In this document: positions 35,830-44,068 of the stretch, in pieces | How positions within the stretch are numbered: the first letter of the stretch is position 1 | Layout: each line of letters starts with the position of its first letter | DNA from: a virus | Reading direction: 5' to 3' (one strand) | IMG/VR virus record: IMGVR_UViG_3300036832_000974 | Span: 24,796-88,795 of that record | Length of the DNA: 64,000 bases | The notes under the pieces: generated by a model | Seen by the model: the letters and a program-made list of their open reading frames with translations, nothing else | Databases searched by the model: none | Told to the model about the DNA's origin: nothing | Made by a program: the position numbers and the translations under genes

Positions 35830-36459
35830 CTATTTGTAATCGTCGTCAAACTTCAGCATGTTCTTGTCGATCTTGAGCGGTTCAGTGCAGAACAGCCCGT
35901 CCTTGGTGATCCAGATCGACTTCTCGCCTTTGCCCTTGCTGATGTGCACACCCTTGTCGGTGGCGGCAAAACGAAACGAGTTGCCGCCGGTGCCAACCCG
36001 GCCGGTCAGGAAGCCGTCCTGCGAAGCGCGATAGATCATCGCTGGCTGCCCGCCACCATCGAGCCACACATTGTGCGATCCATTCTCATCGATCGTGGTG
36101 CGCACCGGGCCCGATGCCAGTGTCTTCGAATCAGGACCAGCATTGTCAGCCTGTGGTGGCGGACCGAACTGCTTGTTGGGCGCATAGGGCGACACCGTCG
36201 CCTGCCGGAAATCGCCGCCAACCGCGGACAGCCGGACGTTCTGACCCGGCTTGTAGTTGTCGCGCTCGGTGGTGCCGCCGCGGTGGTCGGTGGTATGAAG
36301 CCACGGCGATAGCCACGGCTGGCCATCGTCCTGCAGCCCCATGTTCACCCGCATCTTGTCGCCCTTGACCTCGTGCACTGTACCCATGCGGTCGCTGATC
36401 GAGGTCTTGCGGCGATGCTCTGCCAGCTCGAACAGAATCTTCTGCATGGGGTCGAGCAT
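35830..36459 (-). CDS. Baseplate assembly protein V (spike)
   Basis: The product has 209 residues and a strong AAGGAGG before ATG 36459. The N terminus has MQKILFELAEHRRK and GTVHEVKGDKMRVNMG, an OB-fold start as in P2 gpV, followed by WLSPWLHTTD and YKPGQNVRLSAVGGDFRQATV. The C terminus is a series of short strands (GSHNVWLDGGGQ, NSFRFAATDKGVHISKG) consistent with a beta-helical spike. It forms the tail tip that pierces the membrane. Confidence 0.87.
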   Translation of the reverse strand: MLDPMQKILFELAEHRRKTSISDRMGTVHEVKGDKMRVNMGLQDDGQPWLSPWLHTTDHRGGTTERDNYKPGQNVRLSAVGGDFRQATVSPYAPNKQFGPPPQADNAGPDSKTLASGPVRTTIDENGSHNVWLDGGGQPAMIYRASQDGFLTGRVGTGGNSFRFAATDKGVHISKGKGEKSIWITKDGLFCTEPLKIDKNMLKFDDDYK

Positions 36460-37064
36460 TATTCTTCCTCCTTCTTGAAATCGCGGGCGGTCAGCGTGGT
36501 CTTCAGCTCTTTGGCGACCGCATCACCGAGCTGCTTCATGGTGAACAGCTGCACCGGAGCGCCCTTGCCGAACGTCACCGGCATCTGACGCGTCGCGTGC
36601 CACGTTTCGGTCCAGCAGTGGCAGTTCGGATGCACGAGGCCGTTGTTGTACGGATTCATCCCCATGAGTTCTTCGAGCGTGTAGGGCGAGTGCGCCGCGA
36701 CCTCGATGCACTTGTCGCACACAGTGCCGTCATCACGGGTGATAACCTTGAGCAGCGTGCGATCGTCGAAGCCGGTGCGCTTGTCCCACGGCCGGGACCA
36801 GTCCATCTGCTCCGACTGAAACACCTTGCTGGTGTCCATCGACCAGTTGAGATCATCGGGCGTCGCTTTCTTCACCCCGATCAGATCGAACACGTCGTTG
36901 GGATCGAGCCCGGTCTCTTGCGCCACAGCATGTGCGGCTTCGTGGAGAATGTTGTCGCCAACTGTGTTGAGAGCGCGCGCGATGGCAGCGCCGGTCCGTC
37001 TCGGCACGCGATTCATATAGCGCGCCCACTTCAGCAGCTCAGTGGTATCTAATGAGACGTCCAT
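36459..37064 (-). CDS. gpZ/MuF-like minor tail or head-completion protein
   Basis: The product has 201 residues from ATG 37064. Residues 1-60 (LDTTELLKWARYMNRVPRRTG, AIARALNTVGDNILHEAAHAVA) resemble phage minor tail protein Z. Residues ~110-170 hold DDGTVCDKCIEVAAHSP, YTLEELMGMNPYNNG and HPNCHCW, the C-x-x-C ... H-P-x-C-x-C pattern seen in MuF/SPP1 gp7-type proteins and also in the portal fusion of this genome. It overlaps the previous gene by 16 bases. In-frame upstream sequence is Arg/Ala-rich and probably not coding. Confidence 0.72.
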   Translation of the reverse strand: MDVSLDTTELLKWARYMNRVPRRTGAAIARALNTVGDNILHEAAHAVAQETGLDPNDVFDLIGVKKATPDDLNWSMDTSKVFQSEQMDWSRPWDKRTGFDDRTLLKVITRDDGTVCDKCIEVAAHSPYTLEELMGMNPYNNGLVHPNCHCWTETWHATRQMPVTFGKGAPVQLFTMKQLGDAVAKELKTTLTARDFKKEEE

Positions 37065-37288
37065 GGTCGCGACAGCATGTCGATGATCAGTAAAACCAGC
37101 ATCACGAACAGCGCGAAACCGGCAAGCGCCACGGCGCGGCCGAACCCCCAGCCCGGCGGTGGCGGCCGCAGCTGCGGTACCGCCTTGAGGTACCCACACG
37201 CCGGACAGGTGCCATTGTGATGGGTGATGGTATGGCCGCCGCAGCCACGACATGGCGTAGCGCGCGGCGGGAAGTTGTCTTCAAACAC
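37049..37288 (-). CDS. Zinc-ribbon plus membrane-helix protein
   Basis: The product has 79 residues from GTG 37288. Residues 13-33 carry a zinc-ribbon-like CRGCGG and CPACG pair. Residues 52-70 form a membrane helix (VALAGFALFVMLVLLIIDM). The function is unknown; a small envelope protein. GGAAG lies six bases before the GTG. Confidence 0.65.
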   Translation of the reverse strand: MFEDNFPPRATPCRGCGGHTITHHNGTCPACGYLKAVPQLRPPPPGWGFGRAVALAGFALFVMLVLLIIDMLSRPWTSH

Positions 37289-37397
37289 GTTGCTTCCGTC
37301 GTAACTGCAAGCCCCGGAAAATCCAGCGCCATGTCACGCGCCGCCAGTAGCCTCGGCCGGTTGGCTTAATATACCAGTAGTATGTTTTGCCCAGCAT
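37281..37397 (-). CDS. Possible 38-residue Trp/Arg-rich peptide
   Basis: A short frame MLGKTYYWYIKPTGRGYW followed by RRVTWRWIFRG and a basic end lies between two small membrane protein genes and overlaps the next start by 8 bases. The amphipathic, aromatic and basic composition suggests a membrane-active peptide. No clear ribosome site; kept as a weak call. Confidence 0.38.
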   Translation of the reverse strand: MLGKTYYWYIKPTGRGYWRRVTWRWIFRGLQLRRKQRV

Positions 37398-37403
37398 GCG
37401 GCA

Positions 37404-37643
37404 TCAGTGAAAGAAACGCGGCAACGCCGGGCCGCCGAGCAAGCACGAGATCAGCTCAAAGATCAGATAGACAACGACGATCGCCATGACCGCCCACAGC
37501 ACGATGTTGATGATCTGTGGCAGCGGACCGGGAAGCACGCTGGTCAAATACGGAACCAGAACGCGGATGATCGCAAAGATCGCCGAGACCACGATGATGT
37601 AGACGATCAGCTGGACAAGAAATGCGGTGCTCAAGCATGCCAT
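37404..37643 (-). CDS. Small two-span membrane protein
   Basis: From ATG 37643 (GGAGG nine bases upstream) the product has 79 residues. Two membrane segments are evident: FLVQLIVYIIVVSAIFAI and IINIVLWAVMAIVVVYLIF. There is a short Pro-rich turn between them. It has holin-like size and topology but no supporting lysis neighbours. A GTG at 37649 overlapping the previous stop is an alternative start. Confidence 0.68.
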   Translation of the reverse strand: MACLSTAFLVQLIVYIIVVSAIFAIIRVLVPYLTSVLPGPLPQIINIVLWAVMAIVVVYLIFELISCLLGGPALPRFFH

Positions 37644-37645
37644 GA

Positions 37646-38530
37646 TCACGGCCCTCCAAGGTCATCTTGGTCCGACGGATTAGCTTGCGGTGTCGTCTGC
37701 GGCGCCATGTCGGCGTCGTGCAGCGTGATATCGGTGAGCGGCGGCACGAACTCATTCGGGTCGGAATAGTCGAGCGGCGGCTCTTCGATGTACGGATCGG
37801 GCAGCGGTACCGCCGCATTGATCGCCTCGATACCTTCCTTGGTCAGACCGAGCTGGCCCTGGATCACGCGCCAATCCGGCGCCGCAGTTGCCACCACCAG
37901 CAGACCCTCGATGATACCAGCGTAGTCAATCTGATTGCTCAACGGCTGCGAGCGCGCCAGCGTAACAAAGTCGTAGACGGGATGACCGACCTTCGGTATG
38001 AGACCGGGCGAAAAGTCGTACATCGGCTCGACCACGAAGATGATCCGCCGCGCCGCATAGCGCACACCCTGCGATGCCTGTCCGCCACGCCGCGACGGCA
38101 CCCGTCGAATGTTGACGGTGAAGCGCTTGAACAGCTCGCCCCACGCGCTCTTGTAATCACCCGACAGCGCCGCGAATACCTGCGCGCTGACAACGTCGCA
38201 TGCCCATTCCATGCCGACATCGGTGGCGGCGAACTTCAGCACCAGCGGCGACAGCGGATCGCCTTTCGTGGCACGCACCGCGCCCGCAATGCCAATCTCA
38301 ACCGCGAGCGACAGCGCGCGATTACGACCATCGTAGATTTCACCAACACCAGTAACCGGTTGAACATCGTCTTGATCCGTATAAACCACGCAGTACGGTT
38401 TTGCCGGACCACCATAAACCGCCTGTGCCAGAGGCGTTAAATCGCTATCATAAACGCGTTCCTCGGCCCACGTCTTGTCGCGCAGCGCGCCGACCGCGCA
38501 GGCTCGAATCATCGCGCGCAGCAGACTCAT
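37646..38530 (-). CDS. Head-tail or tail-terminator region protein, unknown family
   Basis: The product has 294 residues and starts at ATG 38530 with GGGAG seven bases upstream. Segments such as VYDSDLTPLAQAVYGG, PYCVVYTDQDDVQPV and RNRALSLAVEIGIAGAV fit tail terminator or minor tail proteins that lie after the connector genes. The last 50 residues are acidic and Pro-rich. No exact family was assigned. Confidence 0.65.
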   Translation of the reverse strand: MSLLRAMIRACAVGALRDKTWAEERVYDSDLTPLAQAVYGGPAKPYCVVYTDQDDVQPVTGVGEIYDGRNRALSLAVEIGIAGAVRATKGDPLSPLVLKFAATDVGMEWACDVVSAQVFAALSGDYKSAWGELFKRFTVNIRRVPSRRGGQASQGVRYAARRIIFVVEPMYDFSPGLIPKVGHPVYDFVTLARSQPLSNQIDYAGIIEGLLVVATAAPDWRVIQGQLGLTKEGIEAINAAVPLPDPYIEEPPLDYSDPNEFVPPLTDITLHDADMAPQTTPQANPSDQDDLGGP

Positions 38531-38645
38531 AATAGAACTCCCTCACTGCGCGCTCGATCGCGTGGCGCATGCGGCGATGGCAATGGTCCTCGCGCATCAC
38601 ACTGGTGAGATGACGAAGGAAGCGGCGCAGTTCACGCGCTGTCAT
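38448..38645 (-). CDS. Possible small basic helical protein overlapping the next gene
   Basis: ATG 38645 overlaps the preceding stop as ATGA and the frame runs 65 residues (MTARELRRFLRHLTSVMRE, then RHAIERAVREFYYES). It would overlap the first 83 bases of the gene at 37646-38530. It fills an otherwise empty 111-base gap. The coupling supports it; the long overlap argues against it. Confidence 0.45.
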   Translation of the reverse strand: MTARELRRFLRHLTSVMREDHCHRRMRHAIERAVREFYYESAARDDSSLRGRRAARQDVGRGTRL

Positions 38646-39085
38646 CGCGGCGGCGTCCACGTCTCCGGCTCGGCCTGCCAGCCCGGGCCCTGCTGCAGCC
38701 GGATCAGCATCACGTGGTAGCGCTTGGTCGCATCAGGGATGACCGATTGAATGGTGTGCCATTGCTGGTTCGGCAGCTGATCAGGCAAGAAGACGCGATC
38801 GTAGGCGTTCCAGTTGCCGGGATCGCCCATGTTGTATTCGGTGATCTCGACCCACTCCTGTGCCACTTGCGTATTCGCATTGATGCCGGGCGCCTCGACA
38901 TCAGCCGTCGGCGCTCCCGAGGTGCGATAGACGCCAACAGTGCGGATCACGACCCGCTGCGAGTCCTGTTGGCCCTCGTCGGACACCCGCTGCCCGCCAC
39001 TCCAGGGTATCAAGTGCACCGGCTCGGCGAACTGATCATCAACGATACCGTCCATGCGCTGCTGCAGCACCCGCCAGTCCAGCAT
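38642..39085 (-). CDS. Head-tail joining protein candidate
   Basis: The product has 147 residues from ATG 39085 (a GTG at 39088 is equally coupled to the previous stop). It begins MLDWRVLQQRMDGIVDDQF and has beta-rich segments (RVVIRTVGVYRTSG, WHTIQSVIPDATKRYHVMLI). Position after the DUF4054-like connector suggests a head closure or neck protein. The family was not recognised. Confidence 0.62.
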   Translation of the reverse strand: MLDWRVLQQRMDGIVDDQFAEPVHLIPWSGGQRVSDEGQQDSQRVVIRTVGVYRTSGAPTADVEAPGINANTQVAQEWVEITEYNMGDPGNWNAYDRVFLPDQLPNQQWHTIQSVIPDATKRYHVMLIRLQQGPGWQAEPETWTPPR

Positions 39086-39495
39086 CACACCACCATGATC
39101 GGAATGATGTTGCGATTACGAAGGTTCAGAAACATCTGGCCGTACAGCGTCAGCGGCAGCGTCTCTTCACCGGATCCCGCCATGCCCTTGATCGTTCCCC
39201 AGTTCGCTCTGGTGCCATAGCTCACCGAGCGCTCGCCGAAGCTGATGTTATTAACGAACAGGTCGAGCGGACCAACCCCATGCTGGGCATTGGCCGCCTG
39301 CGTTGCCTGCATCGTTATCAGATGCGCCGCGTACATCATCCGCGCATTGGCGAAGTCGACCAAGTTCGGCCACACGCTGGGATCCAGCAACATGTCGACG
39401 ATGTTGATGGCCGACGCCACGACCGCATCCGGATAGGTGCTGAAGTCGGCAAACTCTGCCTTGAGCATCAGCACGTCCTGCGCCGTCGCGGACAC
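39085..39495 (-). CDS. DUF4054-like head-tail connector
   Basis: The product has 136 residues. The layout DVLMLKAEFADFSTYPD, IVDMLLDPSVWPNLVDFANARMMYAAHLI, then VSYGTRANWGTIKG and LPLTLYGQMFLNLR matches the DUF4054 family, small helical head-completion proteins found between capsid and tail genes. It is coupled to the next gene and lies four bases after the previous one. Confidence 0.78.
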   Translation of the reverse strand: MSATAQDVLMLKAEFADFSTYPDAVVASAINIVDMLLDPSVWPNLVDFANARMMYAAHLITMQATQAANAQHGVGPLDLFVNNISFGERSVSYGTRANWGTIKGMAGSGEETLPLTLYGQMFLNLRNRNIIPIMVV

Positions 39496-39498
39496 GGG

Positions 39499-39984
39499 TC
39501 AGCCCCGGCGCGCAACCGCCGCAGCGGCCGCCGCAACCGGATCCATGACCGCCATCGGCGGCGGCACGTCATTGCGAGCCGACGGCAGATCGTCGACGTC
39601 GACAAACCGCACCGGATGCAACGGCAGCGGCTGACCGTAGAAATGGCCGGTCATGAAGTAACCGCGGTCAGGCCGCGTCTTCTCGCGATGCGCAGCAATC
39701 TGGCTCACCGTCATTTCAATGCGCTTGCTCTGGGTGGGCTGCAGCGCATGCTGGTTGTTGTAGCGATCGATCATGATGTGGGTTTGCGCCGGGTGAAAGT
39801 TGCGCAGCGTCACCCACTGTGACTCCTCCTGGAGCTGCCTTGCATCCGGCGGAATGGTGTACTGCGGCACCAGCTGCGGTCGGTGCGGCTGATCGAGCGT
39901 CGGCGCAAGAGCGAGATTTGGCGGCGCCTGCGGCTGACGGCCCTTCGCCGCCAGCGCGTCCAGGTCGACGGGACCTTCCATCAT
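39499..39984 (-). CDS. Head-region protein, unknown
   Basis: The product has 161 residues with a strong GGAGGT before ATG 39984. The first 55 residues are Pro/Gln-rich; then WVTLRNFHPAQTHIMIDRYNN and RIEMTVSQIAAHREKTRP, and DRGYFMTGHFYGQPLPLHPVRF appear. The C terminus is an Ala-rich stretch. It could be a head fibre or spacer protein. Function unknown. Confidence 0.68.
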   Translation of the reverse strand: MMEGPVDLDALAAKGRQPQAPPNLALAPTLDQPHRPQLVPQYTIPPDARQLQEESQWVTLRNFHPAQTHIMIDRYNNQHALQPTQSKRIEMTVSQIAAHREKTRPDRGYFMTGHFYGQPLPLHPVRFVDVDDLPSARNDVPPPMAVMDPVAAAAAAVARRG

Positions 39985-40097
39985 TGCGTTACCTCCGATT
40001 TAGGATATGGTGGCTGCGCTGGCCGCCCGCGCTCTCGCAGAGCTGATGTCGCTACCGAGGCTCCATCAACTGCCGACCGCGGTCGCGGCCAGCGTTC

Positions 40098-40421
40098 TCA
40101 CAGAACCGCACCGTTGAGCAGCTCGATCGCTGCCGCGCGCGTCATCGCCACCTTGACGTCGCCAGCATTGCTCTTGATCGTCACGGTCTCGGGCTTCGCG
40201 GGCACCGCGGGCTTAGCTTCAACGGCGGGATGACCGGCACGCGGCGGACGGCCAGGATTGTCACCGCTGGCAGGCTCGCCGGGATCATCCTCAACCGCGT
40301 CCTGCGCTTCCACCGCGGGCTGCGCCGGCTCGCCCGGCTCGATCTCAGCCCCAGTGACCTGCGATAGCACGATGATGTGCGGCTTGCCGTCAACGTCGTT
40401 CACGAGCACTGCATTCTTCAT
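40098..40421 (-). CDS. Pro/Ala-rich head-region protein, unknown
   Basis: The product has 107 residues from ATG 40421 (GGAGG eight bases upstream). An N-terminal strand region (NAVLVNDVDGKPHIIVLSQV) and a C-terminal segment (TVTIKSNAGDVKVAMTRAAAIELL) flank a ~45-residue Pro/Ala/Glu linker. It follows the capsid gene. A minor capsid or decoration role is possible. Confidence 0.66.
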   Translation of the reverse strand: MKNAVLVNDVDGKPHIIVLSQVTGAEIEPGEPAQPAVEAQDAVEDDPGEPASGDNPGRPPRAGHPAVEAKPAVPAKPETVTIKSNAGDVKVAMTRAAAIELLNGAVL

Positions 40422-40453
40422 GATCATGTCCTCCGGAATCTGTTGGCTATCGA

Positions 40454-41401
40454 TCAGCAGATGCCGTCGACGTAGCGGATCGCGGCTGGTCGTCTGATCT
40501 CGACGCCACCGGTTCGGAAGATGCCCGGCACGTCATAGACCAGCGGGCCGCGCTGCCACACCGGCAAGAAGCGATGCGGCATCGGCACGTGCATCTTGAT
40601 GATCTCGGGATCCTTGCGATACGCCACCATGCGACCGCCACCCGATGCGCCCGCCGTATCAAGACCGCGCACCGCGCGCACGGTGAGAGCGCCGCCCGTT
40701 TGCTGGGTGTAAATGTTGTTCTTCATCAGCCATTCGAGCAGGTTCATCGTGGTGTTCGGTAGCTGCGCGATGTTGATCGCCGACATCGCCGAGAACGGCA
40801 ACAGCAGTGTGTCGGCCGTCTCGATGCCGAGCGATCCCTGCCAGATGTTGGTGAGACACATGTTGACGTCGTTGAGAATCGCCTGCGTCAACGGCGGTGC
40901 CTGCGCCATGTCATAGGCCCAGGTGTGCGAAGTATTGATAACGGCAGGCAGAGTATGATTGGTCAATCCCAACCAGCTCTTAACAGTATTGCCGTAGAGG
41001 GCGATATTATGAAGAAACTCCTCGCTGGCCCGACGCGCAGCGCTGGCGCGCTCGGTCGAAAGCGAGAAATTGGGTATCATCATCGATTGCGCCAGCTCCT
41101 CGGTATTATACCGATAGCCGATCGCACCCATCTCGATCGCAACCTCACCCTTGGCGCGAACGACGTCTGCCAGGGGCACATCTGATGCCTGTGCGTGGAA
41201 CCAATCCGCGGCACCGACTTGGTCGATCGAAAAGAAGGTGACGCTTTTTGCCCATTCAGTACCGGTCGAATCTACTGGCATTAACTCGCGCCAAATCAAA
41301 TCCGGATACTTAATCCGGTAAACTGTCGGTTCGATGTAAGTGATTTGGCTGACCAAGAAGCTCAGGGCCGCCTGTTCGTTAGGCATATCACGGAAAAACA
41401 T
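40454..41401 (-). CDS. Major capsid protein (DUF2184-like)
   Basis: The product has 315 residues and a TAGGAG ribosome site. Segments SQITYIEPTVYRIKYPDLIWRE, LMPVDSTGTEWAKSVTFFSID, GAADWFHAQASDVPLADV and VAIEMGAIGYRYNTEELAQSM match the DUF2184 family of HK97-fold capsids. The C-terminal part (LPNTTMNLLEWLMKNN, VYDVPGIFRTGGVEIRRP) follows the same layout. It sits after the decoration and protease-scaffold genes, the expected head order. Confidence 0.87.
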   Translation of the reverse strand: MFFRDMPNEQAALSFLVSQITYIEPTVYRIKYPDLIWRELMPVDSTGTEWAKSVTFFSIDQVGAADWFHAQASDVPLADVVRAKGEVAIEMGAIGYRYNTEELAQSMMIPNFSLSTERASAARRASEEFLHNIALYGNTVKSWLGLTNHTLPAVINTSHTWAYDMAQAPPLTQAILNDVNMCLTNIWQGSLGIETADTLLLPFSAMSAINIAQLPNTTMNLLEWLMKNNIYTQQTGGALTVRAVRGLDTAGASGGGRMVAYRKDPEIIKMHVPMPHRFLPVWQRGPLVYDVPGIFRTGGVEIRRPAAIRYVDGIC

Positions 41402-41441
41402 GACGATCTCCTATTACGTCGTTTGTTGTGGATCGCCCGTT

Positions 41442-41464
41442 CCCGCGGGCCCTGAAACCGCGGG
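41442..41464. other. Stem-loop between decoration and capsid genes
   Basis: CCCGCGG (41442-41448) pairs with CCGCGGG (41458-41464) across a nine-base loop. There is no T-tract, so it is more likely an mRNA processing or stability element before the capsid gene than a terminator. Confidence 0.5.
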
Positions 41465-41476
41465 CGCGAGCGGAAT

Positions 41477-42346
41477 TTAGAACTGCATCGACAGCGAAGC
41501 GCGCGCGATGTTGCCCGCCACGTTCTTGTCAAGCCAGCGGCCGCCGGTGACAGCCGTCGCTGATGCGGTACCGCCAGCGAGCGTCGCACCCGACTTGGTG
41601 GCGCCGGGCGGCACCGTAGTGATGGCAAGCGCGTTGCCAGCAGTGCCGGGCGCAACCGCCGCAATCAGGATGGTGTCGGCGCCGGACCCCTGCGCCGCGC
41701 CGCCGGGCGAAGCCGGAGAAGCGGTGAAGTTGAGCGCGGCAAAGCCCGCGGTAGCCGACCCTTCGAGCACAGCCGCCGCCGCCGCAACGGTGTCGCCCAG
41801 CGTCGGACCGATGTTGACCTGATCGCCGGTCGCGCCAGACGTCTTGAAGGTGAAGGTCGCGCCATTGATGACGAGGGTGTCGCCATCGCTCGGCTGCCGC
41901 GAGAACGTCACCGAACCGGTCGCACTGGTGCCGGACGCGCTGTTCGCAAATGCGCCGGTGGTGGTGTTGTAGAACAGCGGATCGTTGGGATTGACCGGCG
42001 AACCAGCCGTCACCCAGATGCGGCCGCGCGTCAGCACGGCAACATTGGTGCGTAGCCCATAAGCGTCAACGGGATTGAGTGTGTTGGAATACGGATCAAC
42101 CGGCGACAGCGACAGCGTGATGTCGCGAATGCTGATGCCGATGAAGGCCGAGCCACCAAGCACGCAGCCGCGGGTGCGGCCATAAAAGTCACTGGTGACG
42201 CCCCAGCCGACCGCAGCACCAAACGGAATGCCTGCAGCCGTCTCGTTGACCCACGTGCTGATCGACCGCTCGGTCATATCAGCCAGCATGCCCGGCAACG
42301 CGGGACGAATTTGCGGGGCATAACTTCTCTGGAGTACGACAGTCAT
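41477..42346 (-). CDS. Head decoration / structural cement protein with inserted beta domain
   Basis: The product has 289 residues with AGGAG before ATG 42346. The N terminus (PALPGMLADMTERSISTWVNET, AAVGWGVTSD) and FIGISIRDITLSLSP, VAVLTRGRIWVTAG are like the cement or decoration proteins encoded next to DUF2184 capsids. Residues ~141-270 are an insert (TLVINGATFTF, QVNIGPTLGDTVAAAAAVLEG, APGTAGNALAITTVP) like the insert in the sheath. The core resumes at the end (GGRWLDKNVAGN). Confidence 0.8.
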   Translation of the reverse strand: MTVVLQRSYAPQIRPALPGMLADMTERSISTWVNETAAGIPFGAAVGWGVTSDFYGRTRGCVLGGSAFIGISIRDITLSLSPVDPYSNTLNPVDAYGLRTNVAVLTRGRIWVTAGSPVNPNDPLFYNTTTGAFANSASGTSATGSVTFSRQPSDGDTLVINGATFTFKTSGATGDQVNIGPTLGDTVAAAAAVLEGSATAGFAALNFTASPASPGGAAQGSGADTILIAAVAPGTAGNALAITTVPPGATKSGATLAGGTASATAVTGGRWLDKNVAGNIARASLSMQF

Positions 42347-42385
42347 TTGAATCTCCTATTTGCGGTGTTGCGTAAATGCGCGCGC

Positions 42386-43042
42386 TTAGGCTTGAAAGCC
42401 CTGCGCCGCGGCGGCCGCCTTGCGCTGCTCGGGCGTCATCCACGCATGCGTCATGTCGAACACGCTCTGCGCATAGGCGGCGTCGCGGATGTGCTGAGGG
42501 TTGCTGCCATCGAACTGCGGCATTGGCGCGTAACCATTGCCGGGCCGCCCCGCGAACACCCGCACCGCATCAGCCACACCACCAGCGGTCGGAGCGGTGG
42601 CGGTGAGCGTGTCAAAGCTCGCCCTGATCTGCTCGTCGCTCCAACCCTGCGCAGCGGCGCCGAGCTTGGCGTCGACCACCTGCTTGCGCATGTCCTCGAT
42701 GGTCTTGCCGTCGACCATCAGCTTATCGCCGAGCACCCGGCGCGCCTTCTCGACCGCGGCGTGGCGATCCTTCACCAGCGCATCGAGCTGCTGTGGCGTC
42801 AGCTTGGCATCGGCCAGCTGCTTCTTGAGTGTGACGATCTCGGCGTCCTTGGTGCCGAGCTGCGTGGCCATCTCGGTGATCTTCACCGCGGCGTCCTTGC
42901 AGTCCTCGTCCTTCTTCTTGCCGTTCTTCTTCTCTTCCTCGAACGCATCCTGCAGTGCGCTGATGGTGCGTTGGACCAGCGCGGCAGCGGTGTCGGTCAT
43001 CTGGCATTCGATGCCGTCAACCATCACGGTCTTGAGGTTCAT
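42386..43042 (-). CDS. Nested in-frame scaffold protein (internal start)
   Basis: Within the protease gene an AAGGAG sits six bases before an in-frame ATG at 43042, exactly where the scaffold domain begins (MNLKTVMVDGIECQMTD). The predicted 218-residue product would be the scaffold alone, with a coiled coil (AEIVTLKKQLADAKLTPQQ). The same protease-scaffold nesting is established in lambda (C and Nu3). Whether this start is used is inference. Confidence 0.65.
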   Translation of the reverse strand: MNLKTVMVDGIECQMTDTAAALVQRTISALQDAFEEEKKNGKKKDEDCKDAAVKITEMATQLGTKDAEIVTLKKQLADAKLTPQQLDALVKDRHAAVEKARRVLGDKLMVDGKTIEDMRKQVVDAKLGAAAQGWSDEQIRASFDTLTATAPTAGGVADAVRVFAGRPGNGYAPMPQFDGSNPQHIRDAAYAQSVFDMTHAWMTPEQRKAAAAAQGFQA

Positions 43043-44068
43043 TGCATTCTCCTTCGGATGATTGTGATCGCCGATCTTCAAAGTCGGACCACCTCGCGCC
43101 ACGGCGACAACGGCTAGATGGTTTGCCCTGATGTTTCGCTGGACGGCGTCGTAGTGCTCGCCCTTGGGCGTGACGCCCGGCGACCATTCAAGGTCGCAGG
43201 TGTAGCCAACCGAAAGCTGATTGGTGCCAGCCTTGAATGCGGCGATCGCAGCCTTGTCCATCAGCGTCATTGGCACGCGGATCGCATCGCCCTCGCGCAG
43301 CACCTCATCGCCGATCGAGCCGACCGAATATTCCTTCCAGTTGTCGGCAGTGACCGCCACCGGCGGATGATCGAGCGTCACCGGCTTGTGCGCGAAGGTC
43401 TTCAGCGCGTCCGTCGAGAACACCGTGGACTCGGGCCGATACACCCGCACCACGTCCATGTCGGCAATGCCGCATTCCTCGCCGTGGTAGAGCTGGATCC
43501 CGACCTTCGCGACACGCGGTGTCGCCGTCATGTAGCCGTCCTTGGTGAAGGTGACTTTCGCCGCGTCGTCGAACTCGACCTTGTCGGCAAGCTGCAGCGT
43601 CGTCGGAAGCGGTATGGCATCACCAACAATGCGGAACAGCGCGGACATGGAGTCTTCCTCCTCGTACTCGTTCAGCAGACGGCCCATCGGGTCGCGCCGG
43701 GTCACGCGCTTGCCGCTGCCGGGATTGGCTTTGAACTCGGAAACCAGCCGACCCATCGGGTCGCGCTCGGTGGTGTTGCTGCCGCTGCGCGGGCGCGTCG
43801 CCCCGGTGATCGGGTCGTAATAGAGAAGATCCCGCTGCGGGAACGTGCGGAAAATTGCGGGAACTTGCGCATCATTGCGCTTGCGGTTGTTGTAGGTCTC
43901 GCCGTAGTAGCCGCCCGTGGTTGTCGTCCGCTTGCGGGAATTGCACTTGTCGACGCCACTGATCGTCCCGGCGTTCTTGCTCGCGTAAAAGACCCGCTCG
44001 CCTTCCTCCTCGCCGTACTGCTCACGCATCGACGCAAGAATCTTGCGTCCCTTCTCGGTGAGGGGCAT
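42386..44068 (-). CDS. DUF2213 prohead protease with C-terminal scaffold
   Basis: The product has 560 residues from ATG 44068 (GGAG eight bases upstream); in-frame sequence up to 44326 is non-coding in character. Residues 1-40 (MPLTEKGRKILASMREQYG, GERVFYASKNAGTISGVD) are a short domain seen at the start of phage head proteins. A duplicated RDPMGRL block lies near 101-130. DUF2213 starts near residue 137 (VGDAIPLPTTLQ ... KPVTLDHPPVAVT ... NQLSVGYTCDLEW ... NHLAVVAVARGGPTLKIGD). From residue 343 it is a helical, Lys/Glu-rich scaffold with a coiled coil. Domain order is protease then scaffold. Confidence 0.82.
   Translation of the reverse strand: MPLTEKGRKILASMREQYGEEEGERVFYASKNAGTISGVDKCNSRKRTTTTGGYYGETYNNRKRNDAQVPAIFRTFPQRDLLYYDPITGATRPRSGSNTTERDPMGRLVSEFKANPGSGKRVTRRDPMGRLLNEYEEEDSMSALFRIVGDAIPLPTTLQLADKVEFDDAAKVTFTKDGYMTATPRVAKVGIQLYHGEECGIADMDVVRVYRPESTVFSTDALKTFAHKPVTLDHPPVAVTADNWKEYSVGSIGDEVLREGDAIRVPMTLMDKAAIAAFKAGTNQLSVGYTCDLEWSPGVTPKGEHYDAVQRNIRANHLAVVAVARGGPTLKIGDHNHPKENAMNLKTVMVDGIECQMTDTAAALVQRTISALQDAFEEEKKNGKKKDEDCKDAAVKITEMATQLGTKDAEIVTLKKQLADAKLTPQQLDALVKDRHAAVEKARRVLGDKLMVDGKTIEDMRKQVVDAKLGAAAQGWSDEQIRASFDTLTATAPTAGGVADAVRVFAGRPGNGYAPMPQFDGSNPQHIRDAAYAQSVFDMTHAWMTPEQRKAAAAAQGFQA

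Noticed and set aside
37065-37253. An upstream start for the gpZ/MuF-like gene
   Set aside because: The extension overlaps the zinc-ribbon gene completely and is Arg/Ala-rich; the helical family start is at 37064.
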